A DNA stretch of 27,251 bases, taken from the NCBI GenBank assembly GCA_035650495.1, contig DASRHK010000033.1, forward strand, positions 1 to 27,251, given 5' to 3'. Shown here one piece after another: positions 1-6,468 of this stretch. Source of the DNA: DASRHK01 sp035650495. Lineage in GTDB: Bacteria; Pseudomonadota; Gammaproteobacteria; Nevskiales; Nevskiaceae. How positions within the stretch are numbered: position 1 is the first letter of the stretch; each line of letters opens with the position of its first letter. Position numbers and translations under genes: made by a program. The notes below the pieces were generated by a model. The model was not told the DNA's origin. It searched no databases and worked only from the letters and a program-made list of their open reading frames with translations.

Positions 1-1215
1 ACCGCCGGCAAACTTGGACAGCATCGCGTTGTCGTGGATCGCGCCGAAGATGCCGTGCAGATCGTCGGGCACCTGCGTGAGGTAGCACGACGACAGCTGC
101 GGACGCAGCGTGCCGGAGTTGAACAGCGTCGGCGTCGACGACAGGAAGTCGAACGCGCTGAGCAGCGTGTAGAACTCGATTGCGCGCGCTTCACGATCGA
201 CCTCGTTGATCGCGAGACCCATCGCGACACGCATGAAGAACGCCTGCGGCAGCTCGAAGCGCGTCTTGTTGGAATGGATGAAGTAGCGGTCGTAGAGCGT
301 CTGCAGCCCGAGGTAGTCGAACTTGCTGTCGCGCTCCGGGAGCAGCGCCTTGCCGAGCTTCTCGAGATCGTAGAGGCCGAGCTTGGGATCGAGCAGCTCG
401 AGCTGCACCGCGCGATGGATGAACTCGCGGAAGTAGTCCGGATAGATCGCCTTCATCTCCTCGAAGGTCGGACGCGACTCCGACATGCCGAGGAACTTGA
501 GCGCCTCGTGGCGCATGGTGTCGAGCAGCAGGCGCGACGACACGTAGGTGTAGTTCGGCTCCTTCTCGATGCGCGCGCGCGCCGCGAGCGTGAGCGCCTG
601 CGACAGCTCGTGCTCCGGGATCTCGTCATAGAGATCGCGCAGCGCGGCCTGCAGGACTTCGTCGACGTCGACGCCGGAAAGACCGCTGCAGGCTTCCGTG
701 ATCACGCGCTCGATGCGTGCCTGGTCGAGCGGGACGACATTGCCTTCGTCGCGCTTCACGCGGATCTTCGGCTTGGCTTCGGCGGCCGGCTTCTTGGCGG
801 CTTCGGCGGCGGACTTCTTCGCGCGCTCCTGCGCGCGACGCTCGCGATAGAGCACGTAATCGCGCGCGACCTTGTGCTCGCCCGCGCGCATCAGCGCGAG
901 CTCGACCTGATCCTGGATGTCCTCGATGTGGACGGTGCCGCCGCCGGAGAGATGGCGGGTCAGGCCGGCGACCGCGACGGCGGTGAGCTGGTCGACCTTC
1001 TCGCGCATCGCGGAGCTCTCGGCATGCGTGCCGCCTTCAACAGCCAGGAACGCCTTGGTCAAAGCGATCTGGATCTTGGAGGCGTCGAACGCGGTGACCT
1101 TGCCGTTGCGACGGATGACGCGCACGCCGCCCGGCGCGGTAGCGGCAAGCTCCACGGGAGGCGTGACGGCGGGGACTCGGGATTCGTTGGAGACAACTTG
1201 GGTGTCGGTGTGCAT
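1..1215 (-). CDS. nrdA: Class I ribonucleoside-diphosphate reductase, alpha subunit (5' part, cut by window edge)
   Basis: This is the large, catalytic subunit of aerobic ribonucleotide reductase, which makes deoxynucleotides together with NrdB. 405 codons are visible. Residues about 29-134 form a first ATP-cone (VRVIRRNGKVTAFDASKI). An Ala/Lys-rich linker spans about 135-150, a second ATP-cone about 151-240, and the start of the catalytic barrel follows. The motif PTLFNSGTLRPQLSSCYL places the redox-active cysteine (equivalent to E. coli Cys225) at residue 377. Tandem ATP-cones are known from the Pseudomonas type of NrdA; E. coli has one. The ATG at 1215-1213 was chosen because an AAGGGGG Shine-Dalgarno sequence lies about 12 bases upstream. 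The gene runs off the left edge, so the remaining active-site residues and nrdB are not visible. Its control region holds NrdR- and DnaA-type sites. Confidence 0.95.
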   Translation of the reverse strand, partial: MHTDTQVVSNESRVPAVTPPVELAATAPGGVRVIRRNGKVTAFDASKIQIALTKAFLAVEGGTHAESSAMREKVDQLTAVAVAGLTRHLSGGGTVHIEDIQDQVELALMRAGEHKVARDYVLYRERRAQERAKKSAAEAAKKPAAEAKPKIRVKRDEGNVVPLDQARIERVITEACSGLSGVDVDEVLQAALRDLYDEIPEHELSQALTLAARARIEKEPNYTYVSSRLLLDTMRHEALKFLGMSESRPTFEEMKAIYPDYFREFIHRAVQLELLDPKLGLYDLEKLGKALLPERDSKFDYLGLQTLYDRYFIHSNKTRFELPQAFFMRVAMGLAINEVDREARAIEFYTLLSAFDFLSSTPTLFNSGTLRPQLSSCYLTQVPDDLHGIFGAIHDNAMLSKFAGG

Positions 1216-1247
1216 GATGGAAAGGCGCTCCCCCTTATGTGAAGCTT

Positions 1248-1256
1248 TGTGGAAAA
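1248..1256 (-). promoter_or_regulatory. DnaA-box-like 9-mer in the nrdA leader
   Basis: TGTGGAAAA differs from the perfect box by one base. It lies inside the predicted untranslated leader, downstream of the promoter. A single 8/9 match can occur by chance, so it counts only because a perfect box sits about 110 bases away. Confidence 0.3.
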
Positions 1257-1277
1257 CGGGTCTGCGAATCGGCCCGA

Positions 1278-1325
1278 ACCACACTAATAGTGGGTCCGCT
1301 GGACGTCAACCCCAAGATATTGTGT
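1278..1325 (-). promoter_or_regulatory. Two NrdR-box-like sites flanking the nrdA promoter
   Basis: The upstream site (1325-1310, minus strand ACACAATATCTTGGGG) fits the known NrdR consensus acaCwAtATaTwgtgt well in its left half and core. The second (1293-1278, CCACTATTAGTGTGGT) keeps the left half (CACTAT) and is degenerate on the right. They are 32 bases apart, about three helical turns, which matches the paired, in-phase arrangement known for NrdR. The second site covers the -10. NrdR represses ribonucleotide reductase genes when dATP is plentiful. The first site is convincing and the second is tentative. Confidence 0.6.
1281..1309 (-). promoter_or_regulatory. nrdA: Probable sigma70 promoter of nrdA
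   Basis: Read on the minus strand, TTGACG (1309-1304) is followed after 17 bases by TAGTGT (1286-1281). The -35 is near consensus and the -10 is weak. Transcription would start near 1274, giving a leader of about 60 bases before the ATG at 1215. The elements lie between and inside the two NrdR-box-like sites, as expected for a repressed nrd promoter. Confidence 0.55.
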
Positions 1326-1353
1326 CTAACCTGTGCTTCGCCAGGGGAAAAGG

Positions 1354-1373
1354 TGTGGATCGCCTGTGGATAA
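1354..1373 (-). promoter_or_regulatory. DnaA box (perfect) plus adjacent degenerate box upstream of nrdA
   Basis: TGTGGATAA at 1365-1373 is an exact DnaA box (TTATCCACA on the minus strand). TGTGGATCG at 1354-1362 is a 7/9 match in the same orientation, offset by 11 bases, about one helical turn. They lie roughly 45-65 bases upstream of the nrdA -35. DnaA binding upstream of nrdAB is established in E. coli, so these probably couple nrdA expression to DnaA-ATP. Confidence 0.6.
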
Positions 1374-1562
1374 AAGGGCTTGCGCGGTGTGCGCTGCAGC
1401 ATCGAAAATTTTGGGGCGGGCGGGCCCAAAACAAGCTTGACATCGGCCCGGAATCGCGCGCTCCGATGCCGAGCCTGACCCTTGCCATCCATTCGTTGCG
1501 GGGCGTGCAGCCCAGCCGTGGAAGAGTCCGCCGCCGGGGTCGGCCGGCTTCGACCGAATGGT

Positions 1563-1568
1563 TACAAT
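1563..1568 (+). promoter_or_regulatory. manC: Candidate -10 element for manC
   Basis: TACAAT matches the sigma70 -10 consensus at 5 of 6 positions and lies 62 bases before the manC start. No recognisable -35 is present at 16-18 bases upstream (the sequence there is GC-rich), so this would be a weak or activator-dependent promoter. Confidence 0.3.
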
Positions 1569-1629
1569 CACTCGCTCTTCCGCGCCCGTTTTCGAATAAA
1601 GCGCAAATTTTTCGAGAAGGACTCCTCCG

Positions 1630-3099
1630 ATGCTCTTGCCCGTCATCATGGCCGGCGGCTCCGGCACCCGCCTGTGGCCGCTGTCGCGCAGCCAGTACCC
1701 GAAGCAATTCCTGAAGCTCGTCGACGACAACACGCTGCTCCAGGGCACCGCGCTGCGCGCTGCCGCCCTGCCCGACGTGCTGCCGCCGCTGGCGATCTGC
1801 GGGGACCAGCATCGCTTCATCGTCGCCGAGCAGCTGCGCGAAGCAGGGATCAAGGGCGCCACCGTGATCCTGGAGCCGCAAGGCCGCAACACGGCGCCTG
1901 TGGCGGCAGTCGCTGCGCATCATGCGAAGGAGAAGCACGGCCCGTCGACGCTGGTCTTCCTGATGGCCGCCGATCACGTCATTCCGGATCAGGCTGCATT
2001 CGACGCCGCTGTGCAGGCCGCGTCGCGCGCGGCGGAGCAAGGCAAGATCGTCACCTTCGGCATCAAGCCGACGCGCCCTGAAACCGGATTCGGTTACATC
2101 AAGCTCGGCAGCGCGATGAAGGGCAAAGCCGACGGCGCCTTCGACATCGCGGCCTTCGTCGAGAAGCCGAACCTCGAGACCGCGCAGCGCTATGTCGACA
2201 GCGGCGACTATTGCTGGAACGCGGGCATGTTCCTGTTTCGCGCCGACGTGATGCTCAAGGAGCTCGAGCGCCTCGAATCCGCGACGAGCAAGGGCGCCCG
2301 CGATGCGCTCGCCAAGGGCGCCCGCGATCTCGATTTCATCCGGCTGGATCCGGAATCGTTCGCCAAGACGCGCGCCGACTCGATCGACTACGCGGTGATG
2401 GAGAAGACGAAGTCGGCGGCGCTGGTGCCGCTCGACGCCGGTTGGGATGACGTCGGCTCCTGGAGCTTCCTCGACACGCAACAGAAGGACGCCGCCGGCA
2501 ACGTCACGCGCGGCGACGTGCTGCTCGAGGATGCGCGCGGCAATCTCGTGCACGCGGGCTCGCGCCTGGTCGCGCTCGCAGGCGTCGACGATCAAATCGT
2601 CGTCGAGACTTCCGATGCCGTTCTCGTCACCACGCGCGAGCGCGCGCAGGACGTGAAGAAGATCGTCGCCAAGCTGCAGGCCGCCAAGCGCGTCGAAGCC
2701 GAAGCGCATCCGCGCGTGTATCGCCCGTGGGGCTGGTACGAGACTGCCGCGCTCGGCGAGCGCTTCCAGGTCAAGCGGATCATGGTGAAGCCGGGCCAGA
2801 AGCTCTCGCTGCAGATGCATCACCATCGCGCCGAGCACTGGGTCGTCGTGCAAGGCACCGCGCGCGTGACCTGCGGCGAGAAAGTGTTCCTGCTGCACGA
2901 GGATCAATCGACTTATATCCCGCTCGGATCGACGCATCGCCTGGAGAATCCGGGCAAGGTGCCGCTCGAGCTGATCGAGGTGCAGTCGGGGCCTTATCTC
3001 GGCGAGGACGACATCGTGCGCTTCGAGGACATCTACGGACGCACGGGCGGATCGGCGGCTGCTACGAAAAAGAAAGCAGCGAAAGGCAAGAAACGCTAA
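1630..3099 (+). CDS. manC: Mannose-1-phosphate guanylyltransferase / mannose-6-phosphate isomerase (type II PMI)
   Basis: This bifunctional cytoplasmic enzyme supplies GDP-mannose for surface polysaccharides: it isomerises fructose-6-P to mannose-6-P and joins mannose-1-P to GTP. The N-terminal nucleotidyltransferase shows GGSGTRLWPLSR followed by PKQF (residues 9-27), then FVEKPN and WNAGMF. The C-terminal type II PMI cupin shows RPWGWYE and QMHHHRAEHW (about 395-404), with His397-399 and His403 as likely metal-site residues. The 489 aa length is slightly above the usual ~470-480. The excess is a Lys/Ala-rich tail (last ~17 residues) not typical of the family. GAGAAGGA lies just upstream of the ATG. 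A 16-base sequence (CAAGGGCGCCCGCGAT) is repeated in frame at 2289 and 2313. No phosphomannomutase or glycosyltransferase gene is adjacent. Confidence 0.95.
   Translation: MLLPVIMAGGSGTRLWPLSRSQYPKQFLKLVDDNTLLQGTALRAAALPDVLPPLAICGDQHRFIVAEQLREAGIKGATVILEPQGRNTAPVAAVAAHHAKEKHGPSTLVFLMAADHVIPDQAAFDAAVQAASRAAEQGKIVTFGIKPTRPETGFGYIKLGSAMKGKADGAFDIAAFVEKPNLETAQRYVDSGDYCWNAGMFLFRADVMLKELERLESATSKGARDALAKGARDLDFIRLDPESFAKTRADSIDYAVMEKTKSAALVPLDAGWDDVGSWSFLDTQQKDAAGNVTRGDVLLEDARGNLVHAGSRLVALAGVDDQIVVETSDAVLVTTRERAQDVKKIVAKLQAAKRVEAEAHPRVYRPWGWYETAALGERFQVKRIMVKPGQKLSLQMHHHRAEHWVVVQGTARVTCGEKVFLLHEDQSTYIPLGSTHRLENPGKVPLELIEVQSGPYLGEDDIVRFEDIYGRTGGSAAATKKKAAKGKKR
2289..2328 (+). repeat. In-frame 16-base direct repeat inside manC
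   Basis: CAAGGGCGCCCGCGAT occurs at 2289-2304 and 2313-2328, offset by 24 bases, giving the peptide KGARD twice, eight residues apart. It looks like a small in-frame duplication in a helix of the nucleotidyltransferase domain. Confidence 0.6.
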
Positions 3100-3105
3100 A
3101 ACTGG

Positions 3106-3125
3106 ATTCCCGCCTGCGCGGGAAT
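3106..3125. repeat. dRS3-type inverted repeat (ATTCCC-N8-GGGAAT) between convergent genes
   Basis: The 20-base element has arms ATTCCC and GGGAAT separated by 8 bases. With the inner GC/GC it forms an 8-base-pair stem (ATTCCCGC/GCGGGAAT) with a CTGC loop. Its form is that of the neisserial dRS3 repeat, and similar dispersed elements are common in proteobacterial intergenic regions. It lies in the 30-base gap between the stops of manC and the DUF1338 gene, so it may serve as a bidirectional transcript end. It has no T-run, so it is not a classical intrinsic terminator. Only one copy is visible in the window. Confidence 0.6.
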
Positions 3126-3129
3126 GACG

Positions 3130-4086
3130 TCACATCCTCGGCTGGATCTTCGTCGAAGCCGCGTCGAAAATCTTCTCGGCGTTAGCCGCGAGGAAGTTGC
3201 GGTAGATCAGCGGGCGGCCGTCCTTGCGCAGCATCGGGCGGCCCTTGTTGTCGATCGCCTGGTTGCGCTCGATGATCTCCACGAACTGCTTCTCGGTCTG
3301 CGCGATGCCAATCGTTCCATCGGCTTCGCGCACCGGCGTGTCCATGGTCGCGGCGATCGTGCTGGTCTGACGCAGCTTGGTCCCCGGCTTGCCCTGGATC
3401 TCCGGCAGCATGCGGAATCCCTTCTCCTGCATCTTCGCGGCCATCGCCTCGATGTCGTGGAAGCCGGCGGCGCGCACGTCGATGGTGACGTGATTGAAGT
3501 CCGGCCCGAGCGCGAGCGCGCTCGCGGCTTCGCCTGAAACCGCGGCGACGGCCTCGAGCGTCGAGCGCTTCATCGGTGGACCCGGTCGCGCCATCATCTG
3601 ATGCACGAAGTGCAGGACGAAGTTCGCGGCGTCGGCTTCGTTCAAGCCGCCGTCGCGCTCCGCGCGCGCGATCAGCGCGAGGAACTGGCGGTGATCGACC
3701 GCCTCCTGCTGCTCGGCCTCGTCTTCCCGGATCAAGCGAGCGACGTTCTCCGGGAATGCCTTCAGATCGACCTGCGACACGAAGATCTTGAACTGCTCGT
3801 GATCCTCGCCGGGCACCTGCAGGTCGAAGGAGATCAGCTTCTTCGCCGGGAAGTTGTAGCCGAGCTCGCGCCGAAGCCCGAGCACGGCGGCTGCGCGCAC
3901 GAACAGATCACGCACCTTCGGATCGGCGGTGCGGATCGCACCGTGATCGTTCAGGAACCGTCCGCCGTTGTCGTCAACGAGCTGATGCAGCGCGACGAAA
4001 TCCGGAACGTGGGAGGCGAACTTGCGCGTCGCCTCCTCGACGAAGCGAGCACGCAGGGCGCCCGCATCGAGAAGCTTCTGACTCAT
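3130..4086 (-). CDS. DUF1338 family protein (2-oxoadipate dioxygenase/decarboxylase-like)
   Basis: The family includes HglS/YdcJ, iron(II) enzymes of the VOC-like fold that convert 2-oxoadipate to 2-hydroxyglutarate in lysine breakdown. Family landmarks are visible. DHGAIRT carries His48 and Arg52, NHVTIDV carries His199, and FVEIIERN carries Glu270; these two His and the Glu are the probable metal ligands. At 318 aa it is shorter than HglS (about 460 aa), so it belongs to a shorter branch whose substrate may differ. Its ATG overlaps the TGA of the preceding permease (ATGA at 4086-4083), so it is the translationally coupled last gene of the exporter operon. No other lysine-catabolism gene is nearby. 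The family call is fairly firm; the substrate is unknown. Confidence 0.8.
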   Translation of the reverse strand: MSQKLLDAGALRARFVEEATRKFASHVPDFVALHQLVDDNGGRFLNDHGAIRTADPKVRDLFVRAAAVLGLRRELGYNFPAKKLISFDLQVPGEDHEQFKIFVSQVDLKAFPENVARLIREDEAEQQEAVDHRQFLALIARAERDGGLNEADAANFVLHFVHQMMARPGPPMKRSTLEAVAAVSGEAASALALGPDFNHVTIDVRAAGFHDIEAMAAKMQEKGFRMLPEIQGKPGTKLRQTSTIAATMDTPVREADGTIGIAQTEKQFVEIIERNQAIDNKGRPMLRKDGRPLIYRNFLAANAEKIFDAASTKIQPRM

Positions 4087-5273
4087 GCTGCCCTCAACGC
4101 CTCCACCACCGGCAAGCGTGCCGCGCGCACCGCCGGGAACAAGCCCCCGATGAACCCGAGCACCAGCGCGAGGATCAATCCTTCCTGCACCAGCGCCGGC
4201 GTGACACGGAACGCGAACGCGACCTGGCTGAACGTCTGCATGTTCAGCGTCGACACCGAGTAACCGTTGAAGATGATGTACGAGATCACGGCGCCGATGA
4301 CGCCGCCTGCAAGCGCGAGCAGCAACGCCTCGGCGAGCACCGAGATGATCACCGGGCCGTTCGAGAAGCCGATCGCGCGCAATGTCGCGATCTCCACCGA
4401 GCGCGCCGACACGGCGACGTACATCGTGTTGAGCGCACCGAACACCGCGCCGATCGCCATGATGATGGCCACCGAGTAGCCGAGCACCGTGATGAACGTC
4501 GACAAGGCCGACGAGCGTGACGCGTAGTACTCCGGCTCTCGCTGCACGTTGACGGTGAGCCGCGGATCGGCGGTGAGCGCGTCACGGAATTTCTGGTAGG
4601 CGCCTGCGTTCTCGAGCTCGAGGCTCACGCTGTTGAACGCGCCGCGGCGCGACGCCGCCATCAGCACGTCGGCGTCGACCCACAACTCGGATTCGTGGAC
4701 ATCGCCGCCGGATTCGAAGATGCCGACGACGTCCCACTGACCGTCGCGGATCTCGACTTTCGAGCCCACGGAGAGATTCACGAATTGACCCGAGGCGCCG
4801 CGGCCGACGACGACTTCGCGCAGCCCGGTCTGGAACATGCGGCCTTGCACGATGTGCGCTTCGTTGCGCACGTCGAGCACGGCGGGGCTGGTGCCGCGCA
4901 CGACGACGTTGTTCGGGCTCGGGTCGTCCGGCTTGGCGAGGTCGGTGAGCATGTACAGCTCGAACAGCGCGAGCGGCTTGCCGTCGGCGTTGCGGCGCAC
5001 GCCCGGCGCGTCGGCGACGATCTGTGCCTGCTCGCGCAGCATCACCGATCCCAATTCATCCTTCGATCCGCCGCGCAGGACGATCGCGCGATCGTCGCGA
5101 CCGGTCGAGGCGAGCGTCGCGCGGAATCCTTCGGCCATCGCGAGCAGCGCGACCAGCACGCCGACCACGCCGCCGATGCCGACGACGACGACCAGCGACG
5201 CGCCCCAGCGCGACGGCACGTTGCGCAGGTTCATTCCGGTGACGGCGGAGATCTGCTGGATCATCGAAGCCAT
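4083..5273 (-). CDS. ABC transporter permease, FtsX/MacB type (second copy, type B)
   Basis: This 396 aa inner-membrane permease has one N-terminal membrane helix (about 22-45), a large periplasmic MacB core-like domain, and three C-terminal helices forming the FtsX domain. The C-terminal coupling region reads RSVEIATLRAIGFS. It is a clear paralogue of the permease at 6469-7650: in the 70-residue block around this motif I count 55 identities, and both proteins end in RAARLPVVEALRAA. It starts one base after the stop of the permease at 5275, with which it probably forms a heterodimer, and it overlaps the DUF1338 start by ATGA. The only ATPase in the operon is at 8835-9536. Confidence 0.92.
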   Translation of the reverse strand: MASMIQQISAVTGMNLRNVPSRWGASLVVVVGIGGVVGVLVALLAMAEGFRATLASTGRDDRAIVLRGGSKDELGSVMLREQAQIVADAPGVRRNADGKPLALFELYMLTDLAKPDDPSPNNVVVRGTSPAVLDVRNEAHIVQGRMFQTGLREVVVGRGASGQFVNLSVGSKVEIRDGQWDVVGIFESGGDVHESELWVDADVLMAASRRGAFNSVSLELENAGAYQKFRDALTADPRLTVNVQREPEYYASRSSALSTFITVLGYSVAIIMAIGAVFGALNTMYVAVSARSVEIATLRAIGFSNGPVIISVLAEALLLALAGGVIGAVISYIIFNGYSVSTLNMQTFSQVAFAFRVTPALVQEGLILALVLGFIGGLFPAVRAARLPVVEALRAA

Positions 5274-5274
5274 A

Positions 5275-6435
5275 TCAGTGTCCCGAGAGCGCGTTGACGA
5301 TGTTCAAGCGCATCGCGCGCGTCGCCGGGATCGCGCCGACCACCAGCGTGAGCGCGAACGCGATGCCGACCGCCAGCGCAAACGCGGGCCCCGTCAGGGC
5401 AAGCCCGGTGAATCCCGGAATGTGAGCAGCGAGCCCCGGCAGGATCAGCATCGCGAGCACGATCCCCACGAGCGCGGCGCCGATGCACAGGAACGCCGAC
5501 TCGGCGAGCACGAGCAGCAGCACGCTGCGATCGGAGAAGCCGATCGTCTTCAGAACCGCAAGCTCGGGGATGCGATCGCGCACGCTCTGCATCATCGTGT
5601 TGCCGGTGAGCAGCAGCAGCGTGAAGAACACCGCGCCGAGGATCGACGTGATGATCATGCCGATGTCGCCCATCTGCTTCACGAAGCTCTGGTTGAACGC
5701 CTTCTCGGTCTCGGTGCGCGTCTCGTGCGCGGAGTTCTTGAACATCGCGTCGATGTTCTTCGCCATCTGCGGCGCCTGGCTCGGATCCTTCACCTTCACC
5801 ACCATCCAGCCGATGGTGCCGTTGGCGAACTGGCGCGCCTCGTCGAAGTATTCCTGGCGCATGAGCAGCATCTCGAACTGGCTGCGGTCCTCGGGCTTCT
5901 GCGTGTCGAAGATGCCGACGATGTCGAACGTCCACAGGTTGGTGCCGTTCTTCAGCGGCCAGATCGTCGACTGGATCGGCAGCTTGTCTCCGAGCTTCCA
6001 GCCGAAGCGCTCCGCGAGCGACTTCGCGACGATGACGCCGGTGCGCGTGTCGAGGAACGCCTTGCGCTGCTCCGGGCTGATCACGATCTCGGGATAGATA
6101 TCGAGATAGGTCTCGCCGTCCACGGCGAACTGCGGGAAGAAATTGCGCTCGTCCTTGTAGACGCCGCCGAACCAGTTCGCGACCGTGACGTTGGCGACGC
6201 CGGGCAGCGTCTTCACCTGCGTCCAATGGCTATACGGAAGGATCTCCGTGAGCGAGTAACGACCCATGGTGACCAGGCGATCGGCGCCAGCGACTTTGAC
6301 TCCGGCGCCGAATGCGGCCTGCACTGCGGTCAGCATCGCGTAGAGCAGGAACGCGACGATCACCGATGCCATGGTCAGGATCGTGCGCGGCTTGCGGCGC
6401 CACAGCGTCGCCCAGATCAGCGGGATGAATTTCAT
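5275..6435 (-). CDS. ABC transporter permease, FtsX/MacB type (second copy, type A)
   Basis: This 386 aa permease has an N-terminal helix after LIWATLWRRKPRTILTM, a periplasmic domain with the motif FGGVYKDERNFFPQFA, and three C-terminal helices with the coupling motif RIPELAVLKTIGFSD. It is collinear with the permease at 7654-8814: both are 386 aa, and over residues 268-315 I count 36 of 48 identities. A gap of 33 bases separates it from the upstream permease, the largest gap inside the operon. That gap contains a -10-like TACAAT (minus strand 6449-6444) without a good -35, so an internal start is possible but weak. No clear Shine-Dalgarno sequence precedes the ATG. Confidence 0.92.
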   Translation of the reverse strand: MKFIPLIWATLWRRKPRTILTMASVIVAFLLYAMLTAVQAAFGAGVKVAGADRLVTMGRYSLTEILPYSHWTQVKTLPGVANVTVANWFGGVYKDERNFFPQFAVDGETYLDIYPEIVISPEQRKAFLDTRTGVIVAKSLAERFGWKLGDKLPIQSTIWPLKNGTNLWTFDIVGIFDTQKPEDRSQFEMLLMRQEYFDEARQFANGTIGWMVVKVKDPSQAPQMAKNIDAMFKNSAHETRTETEKAFNQSFVKQMGDIGMIITSILGAVFFTLLLLTGNTMMQSVRDRIPELAVLKTIGFSDRSVLLLVLAESAFLCIGAALVGIVLAMLILPGLAAHIPGFTGLALTGPAFALAVGIAFALTLVVGAIPATRAMRLNIVNALSGH

Positions 6436-6468
6436 GGATGCGAATTGTACCGCGGGATCGATGCCGAT

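Larger units (their letters stand above)
1216..1629. other. Intergenic region between divergent nrdA and manC (414 bases)
   Basis: The nrdA-proximal half holds the promoter and the NrdR- and DnaA-type sites listed separately. Further right, TTTTGGG (1409-1415) and CCCAAAA (1425-1431) form a 7-base inverted repeat around a G/C-rich 9-base loop; it could be an operator or a hairpin. A perfect -35-like TTGACA lies at 1437-1442 (plus strand) but has no acceptable -10 at 16-19 bases. TACAAT at 1563-1568 is the best -10 candidate for manC. I see no small gene here: readable frames across it have no credible ribosome binding site or recognisable product. Confidence 0.5.

Noticed and set aside
34..1242. 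A 402-codon open frame on the plus strand at the left edge
   Set aside because: It is the antisense of nrdA, whose ATP-cones and active-site motif are unmistakable on the minus strand.
1437..1442. Perfect TTGACA as the manC -35
   Set aside because: No -10-like hexamer follows at 16-19 bases, so it is probably chance.
1306..2937. A 543-codon minus-strand open frame over manC
   Set aside because: Arg/His/Leu-rich complement frame; manC on the plus strand has complete family motifs and a good ribosome site.
4083..5273. Lipoprotein-sorting LolCDE system
   Set aside because: The operon contains a HlyD/MacA-type fusion protein and four permeases, which does not fit LolCDE; MacAB-like export is more likely.
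6436..6468. Internal promoter before the second permease pair (TACAAT on the minus strand)
   Set aside because: No acceptable -35 at 16-18 bases; recorded only as a possibility in the gene entry.
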